Positions 12,777 through 24,253 of a stretch of DNA of 64,000 bases are shown here, piece by piece. The first letter of the stretch is position 1; the number at the start of each line of letters is the position of its first letter. The translations under genes and the position numbers were made by a program. The notes below the pieces were generated by a model that saw only the letters and a list, made by a program, of their open reading frames with translations, did not search any database and was not told where the DNA came from. The DNA is from Nautilus pompilius (lineage: Eukaryota > Mollusca > Cephalopoda > Nautilida > Nautilidae). The stretch is taken from the NCBI GenBank assembly GCA_018389105.1, contig JACATO010001426.1, positions 310,001 through 374,000 of the forward strand. The letters are read 5' to 3'.

Positions 12777-12896
12777 TCAAATTGCATGAAATCTGTAGCT
12801 TGCAGACAAAAACCGACTTTAAAATTAAAATCTACATATTCAAATTGACTAGAAAAAAGTATTTTTTTTAATGCAACAAAATGAGTTCCCCCAGTG
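12777..12896 (-). repeat. Right terminal inverted repeat
   Basis: Inverted partner of 10607-10737. It ends GTTCCCCCAGTG and is followed by TTAA. Confidence 0.7.
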
Positions 12897-12920
12897 TTAA
12901 TAGTACTAGTATAGTAATAT

Positions 12921-13064
12921 AAAATAATAATAATAATTAATAATAATAATCAACATAATTTAATAATAATACTAATTAAATAATAATTAATACTAATCAT
13001 AATAATAATTAATAATAATATAATAATAATCATAATAATAATAATAATAATAATAATAACTATA

Positions 13065-13103
<39 letters not shown>
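12921..13103. repeat. AAT-rich tract, right flank of the element
   Basis: An imperfect then nearly perfect AAT array (best at 13067-13103). It has the same strand sense as the tract left of the element, as expected if the element split one array. Confidence 0.9.
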
Positions 13104-13104
<1 letters not shown>

Positions 13105-15710
13105 GATACGTGTGAAAAATGTATCAGTTTGTAGATTTTATTATCTTTGCTTGAGTTTACAGAGGAAATTAAAATAGAATATAGAAACCAAAGGAAATAC
13201 TCGAACTTTACAACGAAGACAACAAGCAAATCGAGCGGAGGACGAGAGAACGGTAAGAACTCTATCTTGAAAGGGTGGAATCGTTGTAGGTACCTTGGAT
13301 ATAATTGGAAGGTAGGTACTTTAGAATTCTGTACTCAGATCGTTGGTAGACGGTGTGGTGTATAAATGGCGTGTTAGTCAACAACCTTGCGCCGAATTAC
13401 ATGGAGAATTTAAATTGTAAAAAAAAAAAAAAAATCAGAGTTTAGAATTTAATTTAGTTTTATTTTTTAAACCTTAAAATTTTCGAATACACTCTGGTAA
13501 AGTTCTGGATATTTTTACTATTAAAAAAAGCTACTTCTGGGCATCTTAACTGGGCGGTTTCTCGGGTAGTTGACTTGCAGCCACATTGGAAACTGTAATA
13601 CGTTTTTGTGACTTTTATTTTAGGATATTTAGATTATGGGGAAAGAATAATCCTGGCATTTCCACGATATGCTATGCCAAATAAGACTTTTCTTCTAATT
13701 CGACTAAATGCAGCTGACTTCTGATCTGTTAAATATTTTCCGAACTCTCACTGTAAATCTCTGCTCAGTGATAACTTTTCCTTTACCTGGTTTTACTCTG
13801 CTATACCGTTTCTCACCTTTGTTACAGCTGTCGTGGGTCAGAGAGAAATCTTCCAGTTGGTACTTGCACTCAATAGTCCGGCCGGTCCTGCCTGCACACC
13901 GGCTGTAGAATATTAAATATTGCCACCAGAACGTCGATGTTGAAAAGTCCGTCGTGGTAGGTTATGCATCAGCGGATATAAATTCTGAGATTTATTAACG
14001 TTTATCAATTGTTCGATCCGATCTGGACCGGAAGAGGACTTAACCTTTGCCCCCCCCTTTCTAATTTCACACTGGAAAGGAGGCTTACTTCCTGCAAAGT
14101 AGAAATACTCATTAAGATGTTTATTATGTTATTTTTACTATTTAAAAAAAAAAAGTTTCCTTCAAACGACACCCTTAATGCGATTAGCACCCTGCTAATC
14201 TTGGAAAGCAAATTAATTTTGCTTATAAAAATGACAAAACTCCTAACGTGATGGATGGCTTAGGGTAACTGCCCTGATTCAGCTGGTGGGCGGAGAGAGT
14301 TCACGATCGAACTCTCTACTACCTATTCAGGTTTCCCCTCAATTTGAATTTAATTAATTCTTTTTAAATTTGAGTTATTCAGACATAAGTGATCCACTGA
14401 TTAAAGCCCATATCTAAAGAGTACAACAATCATGGTCGCTCTCATCTGTGTCGTAGAAGTCGGAATTCTGACAAAGAAAAATACTTTAATTCTCCAGATC
14501 TGAATGTTTTTGTTTGAACAATTGAGACCTTGACAATAGCTTCCACTTTTAAAGTTTTCGAATAAAATAATAAATCAAGTGAAAGATTTCTTATAAAACT
14601 CCAAACTTTGAGTGCGCAAGGACCCGGGGAGTTGGTGGCAGCTGGCTGTCGATATACTTGCTGAGCGTGGCGTAGAGAATCGGAGGGAGAGGGAGAGAGA
14701 GAGGGGGGGGGTAAAGACAGAATAACATGAATAAAATTACAGGTTTTTTGGTGTTTTAGTTTAAGGCGAAAACTATATACCAATTATCAAGAGCAAAAAA
14801 AAATGCGAATTATAGCTTTGTTACATTAAAAAACCCTTTATGATCCGTTCACATCCACAAATGGTTTACCCGGTGGTGCATGGTGAGGGCAGGGCAGCAA
14901 GGAAGCTTCGGACAGGTTCTGGTTCCAAAATTTATAACTCCTTATTTTGCTTCTGCGATTAAAATTAGAACAGGGATTTACAGAGATTTATAGGCAGCTT
15001 CAGCGAACTTCCGTTTGCAGGAATTTAATTGAGATTTAAGTTGGAAACTCTAGATCATTTTGGCAATATGCTCGAGTAGTTGCCGATTAAGGTTCCTGGA
15101 CGACTGAGACTCACACACATCGTCTGTACAGTTCGGTATTTAGTTTAAAAGAAAGTGAAACCTTTTCATGATTAAGATTTCAAAAAAAAAAACAAAGTGT
15201 TGCACGCGAGTACGTTCGTCGCCCGTTACCTTTGGACGGCTTTGAAGGCGAGAGGGTGAGAGAGAAGTGGCTGGCTGCTCGCCTAAGCAGGCGTGCAACA
15301 GACTGCAGCCAGTTGGGATGCGATATCTGGAAGACGTCTCCCCTTAGCCTTCCACTAAAAATCAATATCGATGCGCTGTTAATTTGACAACCAAAGTAAA
15401 TAATTCGTGGAAATCTGAAATTAAATCTGCTACTTTAGTTGAAATTGAATATCTTCAGATCTGAGTTTACTTTTCTTTTGTTTGTGTTTAGGCGATCGCG
15501 GAAGAGGTTGTGTGTTTTGTTTTTTTTTTAGATTTCTGGCTAATAAATATTAAGTTTCCAGCTTACGGAAACAATTCTACATTTCCCTGCATAGTCAGCT
15601 GGGTGTACGTCAATCTGAATTATGGTCAACTAATTGCAAGAGAAAACTAACGTCGTTTTGCAAACTGATGGCAGATGTCCAGCTTACGGTATATTCTGAT
15701 AAGCTCTGCT
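13104..15710. other. Non-coding DNA, no gene seen
   Basis: No supported gene. A tRNA-like stretch near 14250-14330 includes the inverted repeat GAGAGTTC/GAACTCTC and a partial B-box, and could be a SINE head. A purine run lies at about 14680-14711. Open frames here are short and unconvincing. Confidence 0.5.
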
Positions 15711-15724
15711 GTTCCCATGACAAC
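15711..15724. promoter_or_regulatory. X-box-like motif 1 (possible RFX site)
   Basis: GTTCCCATGACAAC is close to the X-box consensus GTTGCCATGGCAAC bound by RFX factors, which control ciliary genes in animals. It has one mismatch in each half-site relative to a perfect palindrome. A better copy lies 59 bp downstream. Confidence 0.45.
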
Positions 15725-15782
15725 AGATAGTTGCAAGCATTGAAAAACGTATTTACTTCATCAGTAAATGGGAACTAGCGGG

Positions 15783-15796
15783 GTTGCCATGACAAC
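15783..15796. promoter_or_regulatory. X-box motif 2 (probable RFX site)
   Basis: GTTGCCATGACAAC differs from the palindromic X-box GTTGCCATGGCAAC at one base. Clustered X-boxes are typical of ciliary gene promoters. A TATA-like TATATAATATAAATGG follows at about 15896. I found no convincing coding exon next to it, so this is a motif call only. Confidence 0.55.
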
Positions 15797-15849
15797 GAGA
15801 AACTACCCACGTCAGACGGCGTGTCATTTCCAACCATAAAGAAAGTTTT

Positions 15850-18800
15850 CTTTTTTATCTTTTATGGCTTCACGTGGGTCAGCAACAGCGACAGTTATAT
15901 AATATAAATGGCAGAAAATCTAAATGCTCTTTTACGCTGATGCAAGATGTATTAAATTATAGATCTGCACTTTCCGCTTGATTTGGTAACCTTCCTTTTG
16001 CATACATGGTGAACGATAAGAAAGGTCAGGCCACGGTCCTACCTTTCATTAAACACGGCCGTCTTATTTCTACCTTAGCTACCATCGCACAAGGTTTCCA
16101 TCGGCCTTCGTTCGTCCAATTTAAGAACTTTAGAAAATGTGACTATTTTAAAACGTTTATTGATTACCTATAGCACCGCTGTCTTAAATGACATCGGGAA
16201 TCCATAAAACACCGTGGTTATGTGATGAAAAGCCATACCTTTGAAATCCGCTCCTTTTGGGGTTTTTTTTATGACTTTTATATTTCGACTTCGAATTTTC
16301 CCTTAGAAAATCTTAGACTCCTGTCTAATCCACAGCTTTCGTTTATATTTTGCAGCTGTCTAAAGCGCCGGCCCTTTCTTGTTTACTGGCTGGAATTTAT
16401 AATGAAGCAAACCCCTAAAGTAAGGAAACAAAAATAGCGGTAATGGATAACCGCGTAACTTAAATTTCTATCAACTGTTTGGCTTGACATTGGTGTCCAA
16501 ATTGAGAACAATAGCTATTCTTACGCAAATATAGGCTTTCCAGAGCTACTGTATCACCTGAAATAAGTCAGATTTAAATATATACCACGATTAACATGCT
16601 GTTTAATAATATGTTCTCTTTTTTGATTGATTATTTAGACATTTTCTTTTTAAATAATATTCTTGGGTCTAAACGATATTGTAAAGTGAGGACTTGCTGA
16701 CGTTTACTGCTTTATTAGCCGACAGCTGCTTCTCCACAGGAAATGACCGGGTTACAAATGTTTATTTATTACTAAACCCCGGTGAATATCGAAACAATGT
16801 CGAATGCGGCCCTGTGACTTTGTATCGTTTTCAGTAAGCAATTATGATTTCTGTTTACAAGCCTGTGAGACGATGCAGTAATTTTGTTTGTGAGTATGTC
16901 GGCGTTGCAAGCTGAATAAATGTTTTTAACAGCCAGTTCAGTATTTCGGTAGGCCGTCGTTCGCAGCTGCGACAGATCCAAACCTTTTCACTAATTGTGT
17001 TCCACCTCCCAGATAGCACTGGCGATCTCTCTCGGATCAGGCGGTTTCCCTTTGTAAGGATTTTCCAAAAAACTTGAGAGAATGCGCGAACCAAGGCTCG
17101 ATCACTTCGAAAGAAGTCCGGGATGACTTAAAGTGTAACTTCGTAGTTTATCCTTCGCTATGGAATCAGAATCAGGTGTTCTGGTAACACTGCGTGTTCA
17201 CACCCACCCACCCCCGGACACCGTCAGATTTCCAGCATTGTAAACTCGGTGTAAAGACAGGACAGAATTTTCTCCATCTGTCGCTGAGAATGTCTTGTGC
17301 CCTTATAAAATGCTTCGTCAGTCTTTTACCAACACACAATGATGCCAGCCCGTACCACTCGAAAGAGCTGATTCACTTTCAGTTACGTTGAATATTACTT
17401 TATAACCTGTCTTGTCTCCATCTTCTGGTCCATGAAGCCCATGCAGCTGCCGATCTGTAAGATGGAGTTGGTCTGTTTACTCATTCGTTCCATTGTTAAT
17501 CATTGGATAACTGCCAAGTTTTCGTCGACTGTAGCCGCAGAAACAACGCAATATCTGGATTCCGTAATCAGGAAGCCAATATTTGCCCATTTTCATTGAT
17601 ATGCGGTTATCGAAACGCATTCTTGTGTGTAATTTTGAAAAAAAACTAGAGAAATACGCGAGATTTGTTTCGCAAATAAATCGTGAAACCATGAAGTTTA
17701 TTAGACTTTCTAAGATTCAAAACAAAGAAGAGAGTCCACCTAGTAACCGCGAAATATCCTGTACAACACGCGAGTTCACCTCTGTTCGCTACCCGTTTGG
17801 AATACAAAGTAAAGGCAGATTGTTCGGGAAAACAAAGCGTGATCGATGGTAGGTGGAAGTAGTAGTTACTATTAGATACTCCCCGAGTTTGCATAATAAA
17901 ATGAATAAATTACGTGCGGTTGGTAAACTGTCCACGCATAGACGATGTCATTTGTTCCTGATCTCTGGTCGAATTTGCTTTCACCAAATGGTTTCTCGGC
18001 TAAATGTTTTGGAAGCTTCGATCAAGCACACGAACTTGTGCAAACACCTAACAAATATCCTACTGTCAATCCCCACCTTCACAAAAATACCGGTTGTTGA
18101 TCGGGTTTCCATAAGGACCGCTACCAGTTTACACAATAAACGTCAGCCGTCTTTCGGGTACAGTAGATCAGAAGAAGCATTCAAATGCGGAGTAATCAGT
18201 TTTACGGAATCAGTCGCTGAAGCCTGTTTACCCTCCCGTGAAGTGGAATCAGCCGAGCGTTGCGGATGTTTCCTCTTTCTTGTGCTGATTTCGCACCGTT
18301 TATTTGAGCGTTAGAAACTGCTTCTGCCAAATAAAAGATTTAAAAAACAAGCAAACAGTTGTTTAAACTTCCAGTAATAAGTCGATGGCTACGTTCGCCT
18401 AATCATACTTTCGGTGTTAACGTTTACTACGGTCGTCTTCATCCTGACAGTCCGCCAAACGTCCCAGTGTCGAGAAAACTAAAGACCTGCGGTATTCGGG
18501 TGAGGATGACTTCCCATCGCCGACGGTGTCTCTTTTCCCGGTTCGTTCTTTGTATGGTTCCTCCTTGTAAATAAATATTGACTTCTTTTTTTATGCAGTC
18601 CATTTTTTTTTGTTTTTTTACTGTTTGTGGAATAATACCGGCTGCTCTATTTCTTGTGTCTTTGGAAACCTGCGCGCATCTTTCCTTCTCTCCGTTTATC
18701 CCCGTCTTTCTTGGACGACTATTTCCAGGTTTCTTGATCACGATTTTATTTTATTAGCTACGAACCTAGCAGCAATGAAGTAGATGATTGTTGGCTCGAG

Positions 18801-20006
18801 TAATATCGCAATGACTTTCTCCCTCCTAAGTCCTTTGTATTTCAGACCCCATTACTTGCTTTCTCTGGTCAGAATCAATGTACACTTGGTGCATGTGACA
18901 TTTATTAGATCGCATTTAGGTTTAAATAGATCTCACTCTTGTCAAGTGTTTATTTGGTAACAATTTTCATGCTGTAATAAATGATTAGCAAATAAACGTG
19001 AGTACAGGTATGCACGACAGTTCCTTCTTTGTCTCATTAGGCAAGAAAGAAACGGGTGCTATACAATTTACAGGCATGTGACCACTTCAGCATCCAGCTG
19101 TTTTGATTCAGGGTGCATTCTGTCCTTAATCGGAGTTGTATTGATCGTTAGCTGCCTTATCATCTCAGTTAAAATTTCTTTTTCGGTTTGATGCATTTCT
19201 GGCAACTTGGCCTAATGACCGTACCACCGAGTATCCGATCTGTCTATCCAAGGAATGCCAGTACGATTTAATGTGAGCCAGCATTTCACCTGTCCGTACA
19301 AAGTACTAATTTATTTTGTATAAGAATCCAGACAGACATCACTTTGTATAGGAACCGCTTTATTCCTTTATTTTTGTTAAAAAACAACAACAAATTCATA
19401 TTTGCTTACTAAACAGTCTGGGTTACGGCTACAAAATGTATCTTCACATCACGTGGTAGAGACAATTTCTTTAATCTTAATCTTAGTAGGACTTTATTGC
19501 TTCTAAAGATCTATCCCATAAATGTTTTCAAGAAAAGAAAATTTATTAAAAACATTTACAGACATATACTTTAGCAAGTGTCCACTAAGTAGACTTTATT
19601 TTTATAATTGGTAACCAGTTGTAATTCTGTGAAGGAGCTATGACATTCTTGTGTCAATACTGAAGTATAAATGCTCCAGTATATAGGTTAACCAGTGACA
19701 GCTTTTAGCTTTCTGAGTTGCTAAATTGTGGACCTAGGGACACAAACTTCTATTTTAGCAACAACAACAAAATGTAATAAATAGGCAATGGCACAGTTAT
19801 TTATGAAATGCCGTTGCGAGTGATTCATTAAGCAGTGTTTAGCTTTCAGCGTGTGCTAACAAGTGGTGGTCGGTGTTGACGCTCTTTCATTGCGTGCGAG
19901 ACTTAATGGCTGTAATTCGCTGGAAGATTTCTGTTTTATGAGGGCACCTCAATGCTACGACATAAACCTGAGTTCGATCTCCATCACCACAGTTCTCCGT
20001 TTAATT
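15850..20006. other. Non-coding DNA, no gene seen
   Basis: CpG-normal sequence. Open frames of up to 153 codons (17853-18314) have no recognisable domain and overlap frames on the other strand. A B-box-like GAGTTCGATCTCC near 19971 lies just before the GA array and might mark a tRNA-derived SINE fragment. Confidence 0.5.
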
Positions 20007-20582
20007 GAGAGAGAGAGAGAGAGGAGGGAGAGGGAGAGAGAGAGAGAGAGTGAAGAGAGAAGAGAGAGAGATGAGGAGAGAGAGATATGGGGAGAGAGAG
20101 AGAGAGAGAGAGTGAGAGAGAGAGAGATGAGGAGAGAGAGAGATATGGGGGGAGAGAGAGAGAGAGAGATGATAGATAGAGAGAGAGAGGTGAGAGAGGA
20201 GAGAGATGGTGAGAGAGAGAGAGAGAGATGGTGGAGAGAGAGAAGGAGATGGTGAGATAGAGAGAGAGATGGTGAGAGAGAGAGAGAGAGAGATAGATAG
20301 ATAGATAGAGTAGAGAGAGAGAGATGGTGAGAGAGAGAAGAGAGTAGATAGATAGATAGAGAGAGAAAGAGAGAGAGATGGTAGAGAGAGAGTGGTGAGG
20401 AGAGAGAGAGAGAGAGAGAGAGCGAGAGATTGTTGAGATAGAGAAGAGCGAGAGATGGTTAGAGAGAGAGAGAGAGAGTCTGGTGAGATAGAGAGACGAG
20501 AGAGCTGGTGAGATAGAGAGAGAGAGAGAGAGAGAGAGGGAGGGAGGGAGAGAGAGAGAGCGAGAGAGAGAGAGAGAGAGAA
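20007..20582. repeat. Long GA-rich array
   Basis: About 575 bp of GAGA sequence is broken by GATGGTGAGATA, GATAGATA and similar short units. It opens long low-complexity frames (S/L-rich on the minus strand, R/E-rich on the plus) that are not genes. Confidence 0.95.
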
Positions 20583-21314
20583 GCCCGTAAACAAACCGTA
20601 ACGAGCTCACGCCCAGAAATGAGGCACGTGATTAGCTTTAACAGAAAGCGTATTAAAAATGAGTTACGGCCTTAGAACGTACGGGATTACCTGTATCAAG
20701 AGACAGTAGTAATTCACCTTCAGCTGTCAGCTAAAATTTTCGCTAATAAAAATTTGGCGATTGAGCTAATGAGGACAGTTTGCACTTGGAATCCATTATT
20801 GATGTACTAAGCGCATTAAAGATGTTTTCTATTCTTACTTTATACTAGGACTGCTGTGTAAAGAGAAAGCAAGATAATTCCTTGGAGTAATGAGGCTAAG
20901 AAATACGTTAAAATATTTAAGTAGTCCGGGGCTATAAAAAAAAACAAAAGATAATTTAATTGGTTTTTCAATTTTTTCCAGAATAAATAGAGAGATTTCA
21001 TAAAATAGAGTTTAATAGAAATTTTAGTTTACATTACTTGATGATATTTTAATTCGTAATTTATATTATTAAGAAATATCACATTTTCTCTCTGTGTGTC
21101 TTAGATTTTGTTTGGTTTAAGAATTTTTATTTGATTTCGGCATCTTCGAAATTGAAATACCCAGCTATTTTTTTTTTAAACGTAAAACAAGTAGCATTAT
21201 ATGAACCGTTAAATAAGTTCACGAAAGAGTCGATAAGACAGGCTCTTGAAATGCATGTTTAAAGACAAACTTTATCCTTTAATAATGACTTTCTATATAC
21301 GTACATTAATGTGT
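20583..21314. other. AT-rich non-coding DNA
   Basis: No gene or named repeat seen between the GA array and the composite minisatellite. Confidence 0.6.
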
Positions 21315-22092
21315 GTGAGAGAGGGAGAGAGAGGGGGGATGACGAGTGTACAGAGAGAGATATGACGTCAGTACACAGAGAGAGATACGACGTAAGTACA
21401 CAGAGAGCGATGACATCAGTATACAGAGAGAGATGACGTCAGTACACAGGGAGAAAGAGATATGACGTCAGTACACACAGAGAGAGATGACATCAGTACA
21501 CAGAGAAAGATACGACGTAAGTACACAGAGAGCGATGACATCAGTATACAGAGAGAGATGACGTCAGTACACACAGAGAGAGATGACATCAGTACACAGA
21601 GAAAGATACGACGTAAGTACACAGAGAGCGATGACATCAGTATACAGAGAGAGATGACGTCAGTACACAGGGAGAGATGGCGTCAGTACACAGGGAGAAA
21701 GAGATATGACGTCAGTACACACAGAGAGAGATGACATCAGTACACAGAGAACGATATACGACGTAAGTACACAGAGAGCGATGACATCAGTATACAGAGA
21801 GAGATGACGTCAGTACACACAGAGAGAGATGACATCAGTACACAGAGAAAGATACGACGTAAGTACACAGAGAGCGATGACATCAGTATACAGAGAGAGA
21901 TGACGTCAGTACACAGGGAGAGATGGCGTCAGTACACAGGGAGAAAGAGATATGACGTCAGTACACAGAGAGCGATGACATCAGTATACAGAGAGAGATG
22001 ACGTCAGTAACAGGGAGAGATGGCGTCAGTACACAGGGAGAAAGAGATATGGCGTCAGTACACAGAGAGAGAGAGAGAGAGAGCAGAGAGAG
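21315..22092 (+). repeat. Composite GA / TGACGTCAGTACACAG minisatellite, locus 2
   Basis: Roughly 780 bp of units that join GAGAGA to TGACGTCAGTACACAG and ordered variants: ACGACGTAAGTACACAG, TGACATCAGTATACAG, TGGCGTCAGTACACAG. The variants recur in the same order; the block starting at ACGACGTAAG comes back after about 103 bp (21502 and 21605) and again near 21848, so there is a higher-order repeat. It shares its unit with the loci at 2.1 and 26.5 kb. Confidence 0.93.
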
Positions 22093-22555
22093 TTATGTGG
22101 CTTGGATTTTGCCTTAAACTCCGCGTGTTTCAGAAATGACCTTGGAAGAGTACGGCGGATTACGTTCGTTGCGCCCCTTTTCACTGTCATCGCCCTGGCG
22201 CGGGCGCTGAAGCTTTCACTGACGTCAGCCCACGGTCGTAATCGCCTGTAAACTACTTCTCAAAACATCTTGGTCGACGGAGACGAATCGGTGCTGTTGT
22301 CTGTAGAAACAGCCAGCGGGTGAAGACCTTTCTTTCAGCAGTAAAGATACCCCGCCGAAGTTATAGCAGCTGACACCAGAACAAACAGGCCCCTCATCTC
22401 GGCGATGACCGCTGCTTCTCCCGCGAGAGGAAGATGCTCTTGACTGTTTGTTTTGTTTTTTTTATAACTTTACTCGCTGCCAAGGTTTTAAAATTAATTC
22501 ATAATTAATGCTGCTGTCGTCGTACACCAGTCTCAACAGCGGAGATAACCTCTCT
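22093..22555. other. CpG-rich single-copy-looking segment with a CRE palindrome
   Basis: Directly after the minisatellite, the sequence is G+C- and CpG-rich (for example CTGGCGCGGGCGCTGAAG). It contains TGACGTCA at 22220-22227 outside any GA context. This could be a small promoter or the source of the CRE core in the arrays. No transcript or coding exon is evident. Confidence 0.35.
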
Positions 22556-22775
22556 AGATTAGAGACAACCTGCTGTTACGAGTAATCTGCTGGAGAGCGC
22601 ATTGCCACAAGGGGGTCCGGTAGGAAACCCCCTCTACTGGAACTCTTCATTTTTATACCTGGGAAGAAACTCACGCGGACAGATATATGGAGTCAGGTAG
22701 GTGCGCCAAACAAACCAAGCCCGACCGCTAATCAAACTCCGGTTTTCAGAAGTCCAGGTGACTGCCCTAAACGCC
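22556..22775 (-). mobile_element. tRNA-derived SINE-like element, minus copy
   Basis: Read on the minus strand, it has GTTTGGCGCACCTACCTGAC, then GTTTCTTCC, AGTTCCAGTAGAGGG and CCCCCTTGTGGCAATGC. The same blocks, in the same order and with similar spacing, occur at 46.1-46.4 kb. The upstream part has the look of a tRNA head (GGAGTTTGATTAGCGG near the B-box position). The copy is diverged by substitutions and short indels. Confidence 0.65.
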
Positions 22776-24103
22776 CTATAATTAATAATGAATAATTTAT
22801 TATTCAAGAATCGACAGATCGTCTGTAATTTCGATGTTCTTTAATCAGTGGCTGAAACATCGTATTGTGAGTAGATTCACCTTATGGGCAGCATTTGGTG
22901 AATCGTGACGTCATCTCAGGTTTGGCTTATTTGGAATATTGACATCAGGGGAAAGGGATGATGGGCTACTAACCGAAAAATATTACCGTATTGCAATGTA
23001 GAGCCATGGTCTTGAAAAAGTAGAATTGCAAGCTGCTCAATTTGCTTAATGATGTCAATTTAGCCTGTTGAAGTCCACGCTTGTTTGTAATTTTCCACAT
23101 GCTTAATGAAATAAAATGACAAAGATCGAAGTCTGACGATTAAAATCCTTTCCACATTTCAAATAAAATATATATAATAGAAGAAGAGATCATTTAGAGG
23201 TACAGTATGTTAGTGACATTGATGACAGGGGTAAGTGAAGCTGTATAAGTTTCGAGTTCGACTTTGTCGTTATTTCTAGGGTGATGCAAAAAAGGTTCGG
23301 CCATGGCTGGGTGTGAAATCTGTGAGAAGCTTAGTTTTACAGCTGCTTAGAATAATTGGTTAAAAAACACAGAATAATTGCTAGAGATAACGATTAAGAA
23401 ACATTACACCCAGGACCTATGATAGATTAGTTACAGACGAGCGCACATAGTTCACACAGAATTCGGACGAGTTTAAGAAAGAACACCACTGACCAAGTTT
23501 GAGTGGGAGGGGGGCGGGACTCGTCTCACTGTAAAGACCGATTTTAAATCTAGCTGCCACGCCTTCTCTCTTTACGTAATTACCTTATCGTGAAGATCAA
23601 CAGTTAATGTGTTTCTCAAAAAAAAAAAAAAAAAATGTTTGTCAGTCTGCGTCGCATCAGCGAAAAACCTCTGAGAGTCCACGGAGCCCGCCGGTACAGA
23701 TGGGCAGCACACGTGTATCGCTGGAATTAAAGCCCAGGACAGAGGTCACCACTCTGAAAACTGAGAGACTCGGTCTGGTCGTGGAAATTAAAACGAAAAT
23801 CTAATGTCTACCTGCTTATGAGCTCTGCTCTGCGTCAGAAGAGTACTTATCTTTAACGAAGTTAAATCAAATTTTACAATTTAGTATTTGGATATCTTGA
23901 TGGCCTTTCTACCAAGTTCCCACGCACCTGCGGTACAGGTTAGGCAGATGGGGATAAGAGAAAAGAAGACCCCTTCACTAACTATTTACAGTCATCTTTT
24001 GCAGTCCGCATTTGAAGAATATTCTTCCCGTGTCGTCCTCGTCGGCGTTTTTTTTTTAACCTGTAAACCGGAACTGTTTACTAACGATAGACTTCTCTCG
24101 TAC
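22776..24103. other. Non-coding DNA, no gene seen
   Basis: No supported gene. A poly-A run lies at 23619-23635. Short open frames at 23607-24199 overlap the 40-bp tandem repeat and are not supported. Confidence 0.55.
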
Positions 24104-24253
24104 AGATATCCTCTGGTAATTCGCACAGTCGGATCTCTCGTCCAGATATCCTCTGGTAATTCGCACAGTCGGATCTCTCGTCCAGATATCCTCTGGTAAT
24201 TCGCACAGTCGGATCTCTCGTCCAGATATCCTCTGGTAATTCGCACAGTCGGA
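24104..24253. repeat. 40-bp tandem repeat, almost four copies
   Basis: Copies start at 24104, 24144, 24184 and 24224, each AGATATCCTCTGGTAATTCG plus CACAGTCGGATCTCTCGTCC; the last stops after about 30 bases. Copies are essentially identical and there are no spacers. The repeat stays open in minus-strand frames because 40 bp cycles through all phases; I do not regard it as coding. Confidence 0.95.

Larger units (their letters stand above)
10607..12896 (+). mobile_element. 2.3 kb DNA transposon-like element with long imperfect TIRs
   Basis: The left end begins CACAGGGGAAC. The right end, read on the opposite strand, begins CACTGGGGGAAC. Further in, the two ends stay alignable for about 120-130 bp, with GTTGCAT in both and then GTTTTTCTCTACAAGCTTTAG on the left against GTTTTTGTCTGCAAGCTACAG on the right, followed by CATGCAATTTGA in both. 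One intronless, transposase-like ORF fills the interior. The right terminus is followed by TTAA; the left is preceded by AAAA, so a mutated TTAA duplication is possible but not shown. AAT tracts flank both sides. I cannot place it in a named superfamily. Confidence 0.7.

Noticed and set aside
14246-14330. tRNA-like sequence with an inverted repeat and GATCGAACT
   Set aside because: The B-box is imperfect and no cloverleaf or SINE body could be traced; not called as a tRNA gene.
15907-15940. Short ORF MAENLNALLR after a TATA-like motif downstream of the X-boxes
   Set aside because: Ten codons with no donor site before the stop; likely chance.
17853-18314. 153-codon plus-strand open frame
   Set aside because: No domain, no splice or start context and no compositional difference from the surroundings; the length is within chance for a 64 kb window.
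19984-20610. Open frames of about 200 codons on the minus strand, almost all S and L
   Set aside because: They are a by-product of the GA/CT-rich array, which lacks stop codons in several frames; they have no real amino-acid texture.
21416-22001. Repeated open frames (for example TSVHTERDD units) in the minisatellite
   Set aside because: The unit length keeps frames open by chance, both strands are equally open, and the repeat occurs at other loci in other frames.
24104-24253. Possible CRISPR-like array
   Set aside because: Copies are directly adjacent with no unique spacers, and the genome is clearly animal.
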